Positions 1 through 6,984 of a stretch of DNA of 10,605 nt are shown piece by piece (the stretch's first letter is position 1; the number at the start of each line of letters is the position of its first letter). The stretch spans positions 1 through 10,605 of the forward strand of contig JAXDZG010000019.1 in the NCBI GenBank assembly GCA_034086985.1. The letters are read 5' to 3'. The notes under the pieces were generated by a model. The model ran no database searches, was not told the origin of the DNA, and worked only from the letters and a program-made list of their open reading frames with translations. The position numbers and the translations under genes were made by a program. This DNA comes from Phascolarctobacterium_A sp034086985. GTDB lineage: Bacteria > Bacillota > Negativicutes > Acidaminococcales > Acidaminococcaceae.

Positions 1-519
1 GTAGTAGGCGCTCTGATTTGCGTACTGACCGGCTGCTTGACTGAAAAACAAGCTTATGCTTCCATCGACTGGGTAACCATCTTCCTGTTCGCAGGTATGA
101 TGCCTGTATCCAAAGCTATGGACGTAACCGGCGCTGGCAAATTGATTGCTGACTGGACCGTATCCCTGATGGGCGGTTCTCCGTCTCCGTTGGTTGTAAC
201 CGCAGTTCTGTTCATTCTGTCCTGCGGCCTGACCCAATTCATGTCCAACACCGCATCCGCAGCTCTGCTGTGCCCGATCGGTATCGCTATCTCCAAGAAC
301 CTGGGCGCTGACCCGAAGGCCGTTCTGATGGCTATTGCAGTTGCAGCTTCCTGCGCATTTGCATCCCCCGTTGGTACTCCTCCGAACACCCTGGTACTGG
401 GCCCTGGCAACTACAAATTCATGGACTATGTAAAAGCTGGTACTGGCTTGATCATCGTTTGCTTCGTAGTTTCCTTGGTTGTTATCCCCATGGTATGGCC
501 GTTCTTCCCCGGCAAATAA
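1..519 (+). CDS. SLC13/DASS family anion (dicarboxylate-type) permease, C-terminal part
   Basis: The frame is open from base 1, so this is the last 172 codons of a gene that begins outside the window. The product is an inner-membrane secondary transporter of the divalent anion:sodium symporter (SLC13/DASS) family, which moves dicarboxylates, citrate or sulfate. Visible signatures are MSNTASAALLCPI (about residues 82-94 of the fragment) and SPVGTPPNTLVLGPG (about 122-136); they resemble the SNT-type substrate and sodium binding loops of the family's second repeat. Hydrophobic helices lie around fragment residues 1-12, 24-36, 62-78, 86-97, 108-122 and 146-166, and the protein ends PFFPGK. Codon use is strongly biased (many CTG, GTA, TCC and CCG), as in a highly expressed gene. 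Substrate cannot be read from the sequence; succinate would fit a succinate-using Negativicute, but that is inference. Transcription converges on the SUF operon. Confidence 0.87.
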   Translation, partial: VVGALICVLTGCLTEKQAYASIDWVTIFLFAGMMPVSKAMDVTGAGKLIADWTVSLMGGSPSPLVVTAVLFILSCGLTQFMSNTASAALLCPIGIAISKNLGADPKAVLMAIAVAASCAFASPVGTPPNTLVLGPGNYKFMDYVKAGTGLIIVCFVVSLVVIPMVWPFFPGK

Positions 520-552
520 TTGATACCATTTAAAAATAGTCCCTAAGAAAAT

Positions 553-587
553 AAGCCTCGAGGCTCTGCCTCGAGGCTTTTCTTATT
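553..587. terminator. Bidirectional intrinsic terminator between permease gene and SUF operon
   Basis: A perfect 12-bp stem (AAGCCTCGAGGC at 553-564 paired with 568-579) closes a TCT loop and is followed by TTTTCTTATT. Read on the - strand, the same stem is followed by TTATTTTCTTA. It can therefore stop both the permease transcript and read-through from sufU. Confidence 0.88.
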
Positions 588-725
588 GTCTATTTATCTA
601 ATATACTGCCTACCCTTTTGAAGCCAAGACCCATCTTCTCGCAAACCTAATGCCGCGAAAACGTGTTGGTCATGCTAATCCCTTGAGGGACAATGGTAGG
701 TGCCGAGCTTGCCAGGCAAAGGGGT
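588..725. other. Spacer between terminator and sufU; no gene seen
   Basis: These 138 bases form the 3' untranslated region of the SUF message. Only short weak inverted repeats are visible (CCCTTGAGGG near 681-690, TTGCCAGGCAA near 709-719). Open frames here have no ribosome binding site and no protein-like composition. Confidence 0.5.
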
Positions 726-1157
726 TCACTCCTCGTCCTCCAGCAGCTGCTCCAGCGTATGCCAGCCCAGCACCGCGCATTTTACGCGAGCAGGCATGTG
801 GCTCACATCCTGCAGCACACAGGCCTCCTCCAGCTCGTCGATTTCCTCCTCGCTGGCACTGCCCTTAATCATGCGCAGAAAAATATCACTAAGGCGCAGA
901 GCCTCCTCCTTGGACTTGCCGATAACCAAATCCAGCATCATGTCAGCGCTGGCCTGGCTAATGGCGCAGCCACTACCGGTGAAGGCGCCATCCACGACCA
1001 CGCCCTCTGCGACCTTCAGTCGCAGGGTAATGTCATCACCACAGGTGGGGTTATAGCCACGCATTTCCATATCCGCATCGGGCAGCTCATGCTTGTGGGC
1101 CGGATGCATATTGTGGTCTATCAAAATCTCGTTATAAAATGCTCTATTATCTGCCAT
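726..1157 (-). CDS. sufU: SufU, zinc-dependent sulfur acceptor of the SUF system
   Basis: A 143-residue SufU protein, the normal family length. In Gram-positive-type SUF systems SufU takes persulfide sulfur from SufS and passes it to the SufBCD scaffold. The zinc and sulfur-transfer ligands are present: C39 and D41 (PTCGDD), C64 (GSGCAIS) and C127 (VKCAVLGWH). The insertion before the second cysteine that separates SufU from IscU is consistent with the length. The ATG at 1157 overlaps the end of sufS by 11 bases and is preceded by GGGAG, indicating translational coupling. This is the last gene of the operon; the stop TGA at 726-728 is followed by about 140 bases to the shared terminator. Confidence 0.95.
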   Translation of the reverse strand: MADNRAFYNEILIDHNMHPAHKHELPDADMEMRGYNPTCGDDITLRLKVAEGVVVDGAFTGSGCAISQASADMMLDLVIGKSKEEALRLSDIFLRMIKGSASEEEIDELEEACVLQDVSHMPARVKCAVLGWHTLEQLLEDEE

Positions 1158-2379
1158 AACCCATTCTCTCCCTTATGGTACTCAGACTAGCCAAGAAACG
1201 CTCCACATCGGCCACTGTGTTATAAAATGCCAAGCTCATACGCGCCGTAGCGCCTGTGCCAAGATGATCCAGCAGGGGCTGTGCGCAGTGGTTACCGGCG
1301 CGAATATTCACGCCGTCCGCATCAAAAATAGCGGCAATATCGTGGGGATGTACACCCTCGATAGTGAAGGTGATGATGCCCTTGTGCTCCTCCCATTTAT
1401 CGGAGCCCATAATATGCACGCCCTCGATTTTTTGCATGCCCTCAAAGGCGATTTTGGTCAGCGCCGCTTCCCGGGCTTCTATCACCTCAAAGCCCACGCT
1501 TTGAATGTAGTCGATGGCGGCATGCAGGCCTACGGACCCCGCCGCATTGACAGTACCAGCCTCGAACTTGTGGGGCAGGGGTGCGTACTCTTGGGTCTCA
1601 CGACTAACCCAATTAATCATCTCGCCACCATACAAGAACGGAGGCATTTTTTTCAGCAGCTTCTTTTTGCCATAAAGCACACCAATACCCATGGGCCCGA
1701 ACATCTTATGTCCACTGAAGGCTAAAAAGTCCGCATCTAAAGCCTGCACATCCACCGGCATGTGTGGTACGCTTTGCGCGCCGTCGATGACGGCCACCGC
1801 TCCCACGCTATGAGCCAACGCAATAGCCTTTTCCACAGGGTTCATACGACCTAACACGTTGCCTACCTGAGCCATGGCCACAATCTTCGTCTTGGGCGTA
1901 ATAGCTTGCTCTAAGGCTTCGTCGGTAATGCTGCCATCAGGCGCGCACTCGATATACTTCACTACCGCCCCAGTCTTTTCTGCAACCATGCGCCAGGGTA
2001 GCATGTTGCTATGGTGCTCCATAATAGTGGTGACGATTTCATCGCCAGCCTGTAAATTGCTCAAGCCGTAGCTATAAGCAACCAAATTCAAGCTTTCGCT
2101 AGTGTTACGGGTGAAGATAATTTCTTCTTCGCTCTTTGCGTTGATGAATTTTTGCACAGCTATGCGAGCGTTCTCATAGCCATCCGTAGCCTCCATGGCC
2201 AGCTGATACAGGCCACGCAGGGGATTGGCATTATGCTTAAGATAAAACTCACTCTCAGCATCTATGACGCACTGAGGACGCTGGCTGGTAGCAGAGTTAT
2301 CTAGATATGCCACATCTAGCTGGGCCAGCAAAGGAAAATCCTTTTTATAATCTATTGCCAAGATATCCTCATTCACCAT
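1147..2379 (-). CDS. sufS: SufS, group II cysteine desulfurase
   Basis: A 410-residue pyridoxal-phosphate enzyme that removes sulfur from L-cysteine, leaving alanine and an enzyme persulfide passed on to SufU. Key residues are visible: H122-H123 (MEHHSN), D199 and Q202 (VIDGAQS), PLP Schiff-base lysine K225 (FSGHKMFGPMGIG) and persulfide cysteine C365 (RAGNHCAQPLL). RAGNHCAQPLL is typical of the SufS group. I chose ATG 2379 over an upstream TTG at 2385 because AAGGAG lies 9 bases before it, while the TTG is only 3 bases from that site. The gene overlaps the end of sufD by 11 bases and the start of sufU by 11 bases, so translation of the last three genes appears coupled. Confidence 0.95.
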   Translation of the reverse strand: MVNEDILAIDYKKDFPLLAQLDVAYLDNSATSQRPQCVIDAESEFYLKHNANPLRGLYQLAMEATDGYENARIAVQKFINAKSEEEIIFTRNTSESLNLVAYSYGLSNLQAGDEIVTTIMEHHSNMLPWRMVAEKTGAVVKYIECAPDGSITDEALEQAITPKTKIVAMAQVGNVLGRMNPVEKAIALAHSVGAVAVIDGAQSVPHMPVDVQALDADFLAFSGHKMFGPMGIGVLYGKKKLLKKMPPFLYGGEMINWVSRETQEYAPLPHKFEAGTVNAAGSVGLHAAIDYIQSVGFEVIEAREAALTKIAFEGMQKIEGVHIMGSDKWEEHKGIITFTIEGVHPHDIAAIFDADGVNIRAGNHCAQPLLDHLGTGATARMSLAFYNTVADVERFLASLSTIRERMGYGR

Positions 2380-3487
2380 CGGCAATTACTCCTTCCAAAT
2401 AACGCTCCACCAATTGGACCGTTTCCTCATCCTCAATACGACGGCAAATGCCTTCGATTTTGGCCTTAGCCATCATAGCAATGGCATCGCTCTCGCTGAA
2501 GCCCCTGCTCATCATGTAGAAGAGCAAGTCCTCATCCAACTTGCCGATGCTGGCACCGTGATTACCCTGCACATCCTCCTCGCTGCACAAAATCAGCGGA
2601 ATGGACTGGTTCACCACGTCATCGCTCAAAAGCAGCACGGTTTCCTTCTCGTCACCGAGAGCACCGGCACTGCCATTTTTGAAATCTATGGTACCACGGT
2701 AAATTTTGAAGGCTCCCTGCTGCAAAACGCCATCAGCAGTCATATTACAGGTAGTTTTTTTACCATAGTGATTAGCGATAAAATTCATGTCAATGCGCTG
2801 GCTATGGCGACCATAGTAAGCAATAGCTGCGTCAAAATTGGCACCATCGCCGGTGAGCTCCGTGCGCACGCCGTTATAAATCTGGGCTCCGCCCAACTGC
2901 AATTGCAGAATTTCAAAGCTGGCATCCGCTGCCAAATCAGCTCCCACATCGTTCAAATGCAGGAACTCATGACCTAAAAGCTGTACCTGCACCAGCTTAA
3001 CCTTGGCGTTTTTGGCAGCGGCGATTTTAGTTTGCACGGCGGCCATACCCTTGGCAGAAGCAGTGGAGATATAGGTCATAAATACAGTCAGTTCGCTGCC
3101 CGGCTTAGCTTCAATCTCCAAGCGATTATAGCACTCTTGGCCATCGTCGTAGCGCAGAGTCACTGCCGCAGTGCTCTTACCGGCGTCAGCTACTAAATGA
3201 ATGCGCTTGCCCTCGCCCAACCGTGCCATCTCAGCACCCATACCTGTGGGCATAGCTGTAAAATTCATGCTGTTCACGGGGCAAGTGGCCATTTGCTCGC
3301 AGCCACAGCAGTTCTTGCCAGGGATACGAGTGCTTTGCTGTTTATTTAAGCATACGCTGCCCTGCAGAGCCACCTTGGGCTCGCACTCATCCTTGGGAAC
3401 AGCCAAAGCTACACGACTTTCATTCATGCGTAGGCGATTCCAGGTGGGTGCAGGCAGCTGGTTAACGATTAAGTTTAGATTTTCCAT
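2369..3487 (-). CDS. sufD: SufD, SUF scaffold subunit with N-terminal cysteine cluster
   Basis: A 372-residue SufD, partner of SufB in the SufBC2D scaffold where clusters are built. The C-terminal SufBD signature is clear: EEDVQGNHGASIGKLDEDLLF (about residues 303-323), then YMMSRGFSESDAIAMM, with the conserved histidine at H310. The middle is the repetitive beta-helix typical of the family. The N-terminal region contains an unusual group of cysteines (C35, C46, C60, C61, C63, C69; core CCGCEQMATCPVN) that I do not recall from E. coli or Bacillus SufD. ATG 3487 is chosen over an upstream in-frame start at 3523 because AAGGAG precedes it and the longer form would overlap sufB. It starts 10 bases after the sufB stop. 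Confidence 0.92.
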   Translation of the reverse strand: MENLNLIVNQLPAPTWNRLRMNESRVALAVPKDECEPKVALQGSVCLNKQQSTRIPGKNCCGCEQMATCPVNSMNFTAMPTGMGAEMARLGEGKRIHLVADAGKSTAAVTLRYDDGQECYNRLEIEAKPGSELTVFMTYISTASAKGMAAVQTKIAAAKNAKVKLVQVQLLGHEFLHLNDVGADLAADASFEILQLQLGGAQIYNGVRTELTGDGANFDAAIAYYGRHSQRIDMNFIANHYGKKTTCNMTADGVLQQGAFKIYRGTIDFKNGSAGALGDEKETVLLLSDDVVNQSIPLILCSEEDVQGNHGASIGKLDEDLLFYMMSRGFSESDAIAMMAKAKIEGICRRIEDEETVQLVERYLEGVIADGE

Positions 3488-3497
3488 TTTTCTCTCC

Positions 3498-4904
3498 TTA
3501 CCCGATGCTGCCTTGCATCTCAAGTCTAATCAAATTATTCATTTCTACGGCGTATTCCAGTGGCAGTTCTTTAGAAACATTATCCGCAAAGCCGCTGACA
3601 ATCATGGCTCTGGCCTCTTCCTCGCTAATGCCGCGGCTCATAAGGTAGAACACAGCGTCATCGCTGATGCGACCGATCTTAGCCTCGTGACCGATATCCG
3701 CATCCGCAGTGCGCACATCAATGGCGGGAATAGTGTCGCTGCGGGAAATATTATCCAGCATCAAGCTTTGGCAAGAAACGGAGCTCTTGGCATGCTTAGC
3801 CTTGTTGGTTACTACTACGCTGCTGCGGAAGGTGCTGATGCCACCGCTTTTAGAAATGGAACGAGTGTTAACTAAGCTAGTTGTATGAGGCGCATTGTGT
3901 ACTACCTTACAGCCCGTGTCCAGATTTTGGCCGTGGCCTGCAAAGGTTACGCCGGTGAACTCGCTGTGAGCGCCCTCGCCATTTAAAACGCTCATGGGAT
4001 ATAAATAGGAAACGTGGGAGCCAAAGGAGCCGGATACCCATTCAATGGTTCCACCCTCAGCTACCAAAGCGCGTTTCGTATTCAGGTTATACATATTCTT
4101 GGACCAATTTTCAATGGTGCTATAGCGTAGCTTGGCATTTTTCGCAATAAAAAGCTCTACGCAGCCAGCGTGCAAATTGGCCACATTATATTTGGGAGCG
4201 CTGCAGCCCTCAATAAAATGCAAATCAGCACCCTCGTCCACGATAATCAGGGTATGCTCAAATTGGCCTGCGCCCTTGGCATTCAGTCGGAAATAGGATT
4301 GCAGGGGAATAGCAACCTTTACTCCCTTGGGAACATAGACAAAGGAGCCGCCGGACCAAACTGCACCGTGGAGCGCTGCAAATTTATGGTCCGTAGGCGG
4401 AACCAGCTTCATGAAATGCTCCTTGACCATGTCCGCATAGGGACCGTTCAAAGCGCTTTCCATATCGGTGTAGACAACGCCCTGCTCCTCAACCTCCTTG
4501 CGCACATTGTGATACACAAGCTCGCTGTCGTATTGAGCGCCTACACCGGCTAAGCTGGTCTGTTCTGCTTGGGGAATGCCCAAGCGCTCGAAGGTATCCT
4601 TAATATCGTCGGGGACATCCTCCCATTTGCCCTGCATTTTGGTGTTGGGGCGTACATAGGTAACAATGTTGTCCATGTTCAGACCTTCAATGGAAGGACC
4701 CCACTGCACCATGGGAGTGTTGTTATAAATCTCCAAGGACTTGAGGCGGAACTCACGCATCCATTCCGGGTCATGCTTCTCGCGAGAAATTTGCTCAACG
4801 ATGTCACGAGTCAAACCCTCCTCGATGCGATAAGCGTCCTTATCCTCATTGCGAAAGTCATACAGACTTCTATCTATATCTTCAACATAAGTTTTTTCTT
4901 CCAT
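3498..4904 (-). CDS. sufB: SufB, SUF Fe-S scaffold subunit
   Basis: A 468-residue SufB, the normal length. SufB binds the nascent cluster and receives sulfur; it acts in the cytoplasm as part of SufBC2D. Family landmarks run in order: MVQWGPSIEGLN (about 65-76), SGGSFVYVPKGVKVAIPLQ (184-202), EGCSAP with C234, the beta-helix core, SVSCQSLML with C378, and GHEAKIGRISDDAVFYLMSRG (about 405-425) with H406 and E407. ATG 4904 is preceded by GGAG at a 6-base spacing and lies 20 bases after the sufC stop. The order sufC-sufB-sufD-sufS-sufU differs from Bacillus (sufCDSUB) and matches arrangements seen in Negativicutes and some Clostridia. Confidence 0.96.
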   Translation of the reverse strand: MEEKTYVEDIDRSLYDFRNEDKDAYRIEEGLTRDIVEQISREKHDPEWMREFRLKSLEIYNNTPMVQWGPSIEGLNMDNIVTYVRPNTKMQGKWEDVPDDIKDTFERLGIPQAEQTSLAGVGAQYDSELVYHNVRKEVEEQGVVYTDMESALNGPYADMVKEHFMKLVPPTDHKFAALHGAVWSGGSFVYVPKGVKVAIPLQSYFRLNAKGAGQFEHTLIIVDEGADLHFIEGCSAPKYNVANLHAGCVELFIAKNAKLRYSTIENWSKNMYNLNTKRALVAEGGTIEWVSGSFGSHVSYLYPMSVLNGEGAHSEFTGVTFAGHGQNLDTGCKVVHNAPHTTSLVNTRSISKSGGISTFRSSVVVTNKAKHAKSSVSCQSLMLDNISRSDTIPAIDVRTADADIGHEAKIGRISDDAVFYLMSRGISEEEARAMIVSGFADNVSKELPLEYAVEMNNLIRLEMQGSIG

Positions 4905-4924
4905 AGTTCACTCCAAAAGGTCGC

Positions 4925-5671
4925 TTATTTTTGCAGGAATTGCTCAAAGCCATGCTTGCTGATCTCTTCAACCAGCTCAGGGCCTGCATTTTTAATAATA
5001 CTGCCGTTGGCCAAAATATGGGTTTTATCCACATGCAGCGCTTCCAAAATTTTCGTGTTATGGGTGATAATCAAGAGCGCACCGTTGCGATGCTCTTGGA
5101 AGGTTTTGATGCCCTGGGAAACAATCTTTACTGCGTCCACGTCCAAGCCGCTATCGGTTTCATCCAAAATGGCCAGCTGCGGATTCAGCATCAAAAGCTG
5201 CAGAATCTCGGCCTTTTTCTTCTCGCCACCGCTAAAGCCGGTGTTCAAATCGCGCTCAGCGTATTTATTATCCATTTGCAAAAGCGCCATGGCTTGACGA
5301 AGCTCCTTGCGGAAGTCCCAGGCTTTAATGCGCACACCGCGCTGCTGTTCGAGAGCAGTCTTGAGGAAGCTGCTCAGGCTGATGCCGGGTACCTCCAGTG
5401 GGTTTTGGAAGGACAGGAACATGCCTGACTTAGCACGCTTATCCACGGATAATTTAGTAATATCCTCACCGTTAAAAAGAATGCTGCCACTGGTAATGGT
5501 GTATTTGGGATTACCCATGAGAGCATAGCCTAGAGTGGACTTGCCGGCGCCGTTGGGACCCATGAGCACATGGGTTTCACCGGGTTTGATATCAAGATTA
5601 ATGCTGTGCAAAATTTGCTTATCTTCTACATTGACCTCTAAATTCCGCACCTGTAATAATTCTTCAGCCAT
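4925..5671 (-). CDS. sufC: SufC, ABC-type ATPase of the SUF scaffold
   Basis: A 248-residue ABC ATPase that powers the SufBC2D scaffold. Landmarks are Walker A GPNGAGKST (residues 38-46), Q-loop FQNPLEVPG (Q89), the SufC-specific signature FSGGEKKKAEILQ (146-158), Walker B LAILDE with E171, D-loop SGLDVDA, and switch histidine H204 (ITHN). There are no membrane segments, as expected of a soluble assembly ATPase rather than a transporter. The frame extends upstream to 5716, but ATG 5671 has GGAGG 5 bases before it and gives the family's normal N-terminus (MAEELLQVRNLEV). It is the first gene of the operon; the 5' leader would be about 130 bases from the promoter proposed at 5809-5837. Confidence 0.95.
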   Translation of the reverse strand: MAEELLQVRNLEVNVEDKQILHSINLDIKPGETHVLMGPNGAGKSTLGYALMGNPKYTITSGSILFNGEDITKLSVDKRAKSGMFLSFQNPLEVPGISLSSFLKTALEQQRGVRIKAWDFRKELRQAMALLQMDNKYAERDLNTGFSGGEKKKAEILQLLMLNPQLAILDETDSGLDVDAVKIVSQGIKTFQEHRNGALLIITHNTKILEALHVDKTHILANGSIIKNAGPELVEEISKHGFEQFLQK

Positions 5672-5682
5672 ATTTATCCTCC

Positions 5683-5770
5683 AATCGCCTGCTAGACAGG
5701 CACTAAATTCCTCCATAGAATGCTTTTGTCAACTTTTTGAACAGCTTTTAAGCTAGCTTAGTGACTAAGC
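5683..5770 (-). other. SUF mRNA 5' leader with short inverted repeats
   Basis: Between promoter and sufC the leader holds three small hairpins: GCCTG-TCTAG-CAGGC just upstream of the sufC ribosome binding site, the palindrome TAAGCTAGCTTA (5749-5760), and GCTTAG-TGA-CTAAGC (5756-5770), which overlaps the palindrome so the two cannot form together. There is no T-run, so these are not terminators. A TTGACA box lies at 5732-5727 but lacks a good -10 at the right distance. Confidence 0.35.
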
Positions 5771-5808
5771 ATTTAATTCCCATTTATTTAGTATGAATTC
5801 ACACTCCT

Positions 5809-5858
5809 ATTATAGAAGTATTTGCCCACTAATGCAATAGGCAAATACTGTATTTGCC
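5809..5858 (-). promoter_or_regulatory. SUF operon promoter with GTATTTGCC operator half-sites
   Basis: On the - strand, TATAAT (5814-5809) lies 17 bases from TTGCAT (5837-5832). The half-site GTATTTGCC occurs three times: 5818-5826 (inside the -35/-10 spacer), 5840-5848 (inverted) and 5850-5858. The last two form a 19-bp palindrome, GGCAAATACTGTATTTGCC, symmetrical except for its centre base and lying just upstream of the -35. The outer pair forms a 10-bp inverted repeat across the -35. This geometry suggests a dimeric regulator controlling sufCBDSU. An Rrf2/IscR/SufR-type iron-sulfur sensor is an inference from gene function, and the sequence does not match the E. coli IscR site. Confidence 0.62.
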
Positions 5859-5940
5859 TTTAATTTGCAAAAAATTCGCAGGCTACTCACGGAAAATCCA
5901 CATCACTTAATTATATACTAAATCTTAATTTTTGGCTATA

Positions 5941-5988
5941 AAAAAGCAGAACCTTATCCGCTGATTAGACAGCGAGTGGTTCTGCTTT
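5941..5988 (-). terminator. Terminator of the methyltransferase-DpnI operon
   Basis: An 11-bp stem (AAAGCAGAACC at 5943-5953 with GGTTCTGCTTT at 5978-5988) encloses a second 5-bp stem (CGCTG 5959-5963 with CAGCG 5970-5974). On the - strand the stem runs directly into TTTTTTATA, so it fits a stop for the - strand genes upstream of it. Between it and the SUF operator (5859-5940) there is only AT-rich spacer. Confidence 0.68.
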
Positions 5989-6043
5989 AAATTACTAATT
6001 GTTTAAAACATGCACCTATTTGTTATCTTTTAAATATAATTTG

Positions 6044-6208
6044 CTATTTTTTAAACACAAAAAGATACTCATGTGCGATCAGGAGAAAGTTATACTTTAC
6101 ACTATTGGTTTTCCAATATCCTGTTGCTCTGCAATTATGTTGTTGTTTAATTATAAGCTCATTGAGTTTGAAGCCAGCATCTTGAAAAATCTTCATTACT
6201 TCAAGGTA
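6044..6208 (-). pseudogene. C-terminal remnant of a second DNA methyltransferase
   Basis: Directly after the DpnI stop another frame encodes about 55 residues, including IFQDAGFKLNELIIKQQHNC and HNFLLIAHEYLFVFKK, ending in TAG at 6046-6044. The QHNC...TG-W...HNFLLIAHEYL-F pattern resembles, from memory, the extreme C-terminus of a family of prophage and restriction-associated N4/N6 DNA methylases. No catalytic or SAM-binding motif remains. The frame stays open into the end of dpnC (to 6298), but that overlap is probably incidental, since those bases encode conserved DpnI residues. No ribosome binding site is seen. I read this as debris from a methyltransferase gene truncated when the DpnI gene arrived or by a later deletion. 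Confidence 0.5.
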
Positions 6209-6209
6209 A

Positions 6210-6980
6210 TTATGGAATTTTACTGTATTTACCTCTCCCATTGAACTCAATAATACCTTTGTCACGCAAAAATTGTAATTGCTGTCTAATCTTATCACGA
6301 ATATGGTGATTACTAGGGTGTTTTTCAGCTAGAATGTCTTCAAAGGCATATACTTGATCAAGCGTAAAATTTTGAGTCTTAATGCTATTTATGCAATTAA
6401 GCACATCCAGTATCCATCCTCTTGCATCAAGCTTATATTGCTTAATAAAGTTGGTACGAATAATTTTGCTTATAACTGCATCAACAGGCTGTTCTTGTTC
6501 ATCTTTAATAATATAAATCAGTCCATCCTGTGGTATTCTTTTTAAAATTATATTGCAGCCAACCCATCCAGCCCTCTTGGCTGTTGGGGCTAAAGGTTTT
6601 CTTTTCTCTATAATTTCAGGAACAAAGAAATACTTTGGTACAACAATTAAATTCTTAATCAATAGCTCTCTTCTTGAGTATTGTAAAAAGAAAAAGTTGG
6701 GGTTGTTAATAGACTCAATTCGTTCAATCATTGTTTTATAGGCTCCATCATTAACTTTGTTTGCAATAGAGCCATTCTTACTTTTTAGCTCATACTCTTC
6801 TGCACAATGTGGACAGTAAAAGTCGGCTACAGGTCTATTATTAGCAAAATGCTCAATATAAGCATTGCCACAGTACGGACAAAACATATTATCCTTTGCC
6901 CAAGCCTCTGTTAGAACTCTTATCTTTTGGGTATTACTATTATAGTTAGCTGCCAACTCACTGTTCATATGCAGATTCAT
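6210..6980 (-). CDS. dpnC: DpnI-family methyl-directed restriction endonuclease
   Basis: A 256-residue orthologue of pneumococcal DpnI (about 254 residues), which cleaves GATC only when the adenine is methylated. Similarity, from memory, runs end to end. A zinc finger has C34, C37, C56 and C59. The PD-(D/E)XK site VADFYC...EEYELKSK has D53, E64 and K66, the same positions I recall for DpnI. NDGAYKTM, NPNFFFLQY and KPLAPTAKRAGWVGCNI follow, then a C-terminal winged helix (GWILDVLNCI to RDKIRQQLQFLRDKGIIEF-GRGKY) that reads the methylated site. ATG 6980 gives the same N-terminus length as DpnI. It starts 4 bases after the methyltransferase stop, with GGAG 10 bases upstream, so it is probably co-transcribed and coupled. 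All key residues are intact, so it is predicted active. Its AT-rich coding differs from the neighbouring SUF genes and suggests transfer. Confidence 0.93.
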   Translation of the reverse strand: MNLHMNSELAANYNSNTQKIRVLTEAWAKDNMFCPYCGNAYIEHFANNRPVADFYCPHCAEEYELKSKNGSIANKVNDGAYKTMIERIESINNPNFFFLQYSRRELLIKNLIVVPKYFFVPEIIEKRKPLAPTAKRAGWVGCNIILKRIPQDGLIYIIKDEQEQPVDAVISKIIRTNFIKQYKLDARGWILDVLNCINSIKTQNFTLDQVYAFEDILAEKHPSNHHIRDKIRQQLQFLRDKGIIEFNGRGKYSKIP

Positions 6981-6984
6981 AGCT

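Noticed and set aside
54..410. 118-codon frame on the - strand within the permease gene
   Set aside because: It is a shadow of the + strand permease, which has clear family motifs and strong codon bias; the reverse frame has no ribosome site or family likeness.
3201..3875. 224-codon frame on the + strand opposite sufB and sufD
   Set aside because: It lies antisense to two certain genes; its residues follow from their codon bias, and no start site supports it.
4569..5297. 242-codon + strand frame opposite sufB and sufC
   Set aside because: It is antisense to sufC, whose Walker and signature motifs are unmistakable; no ribosome site.
5672..5716. Longer sufC start at ATG 5716
   Set aside because: The extra 15 residues are not part of SufC proteins, and a good GGAGG sits right before ATG 5671.
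5941..5988. Possible tRNA or tRNA fragment in the GCAGAACC...GGTTCTGC hairpin
   Set aside because: There is no cloverleaf, no T-arm GGTTCGA and no CCA end; the stem followed by a T-run on the - strand fits a terminator.
6210..6980. DpnII/MboI-type GATC endonuclease cutting unmethylated sites
   Set aside because: The zinc finger, ADFYC...ELKSK core and C-terminal winged helix match DpnI, not the DpnII/MboI family.
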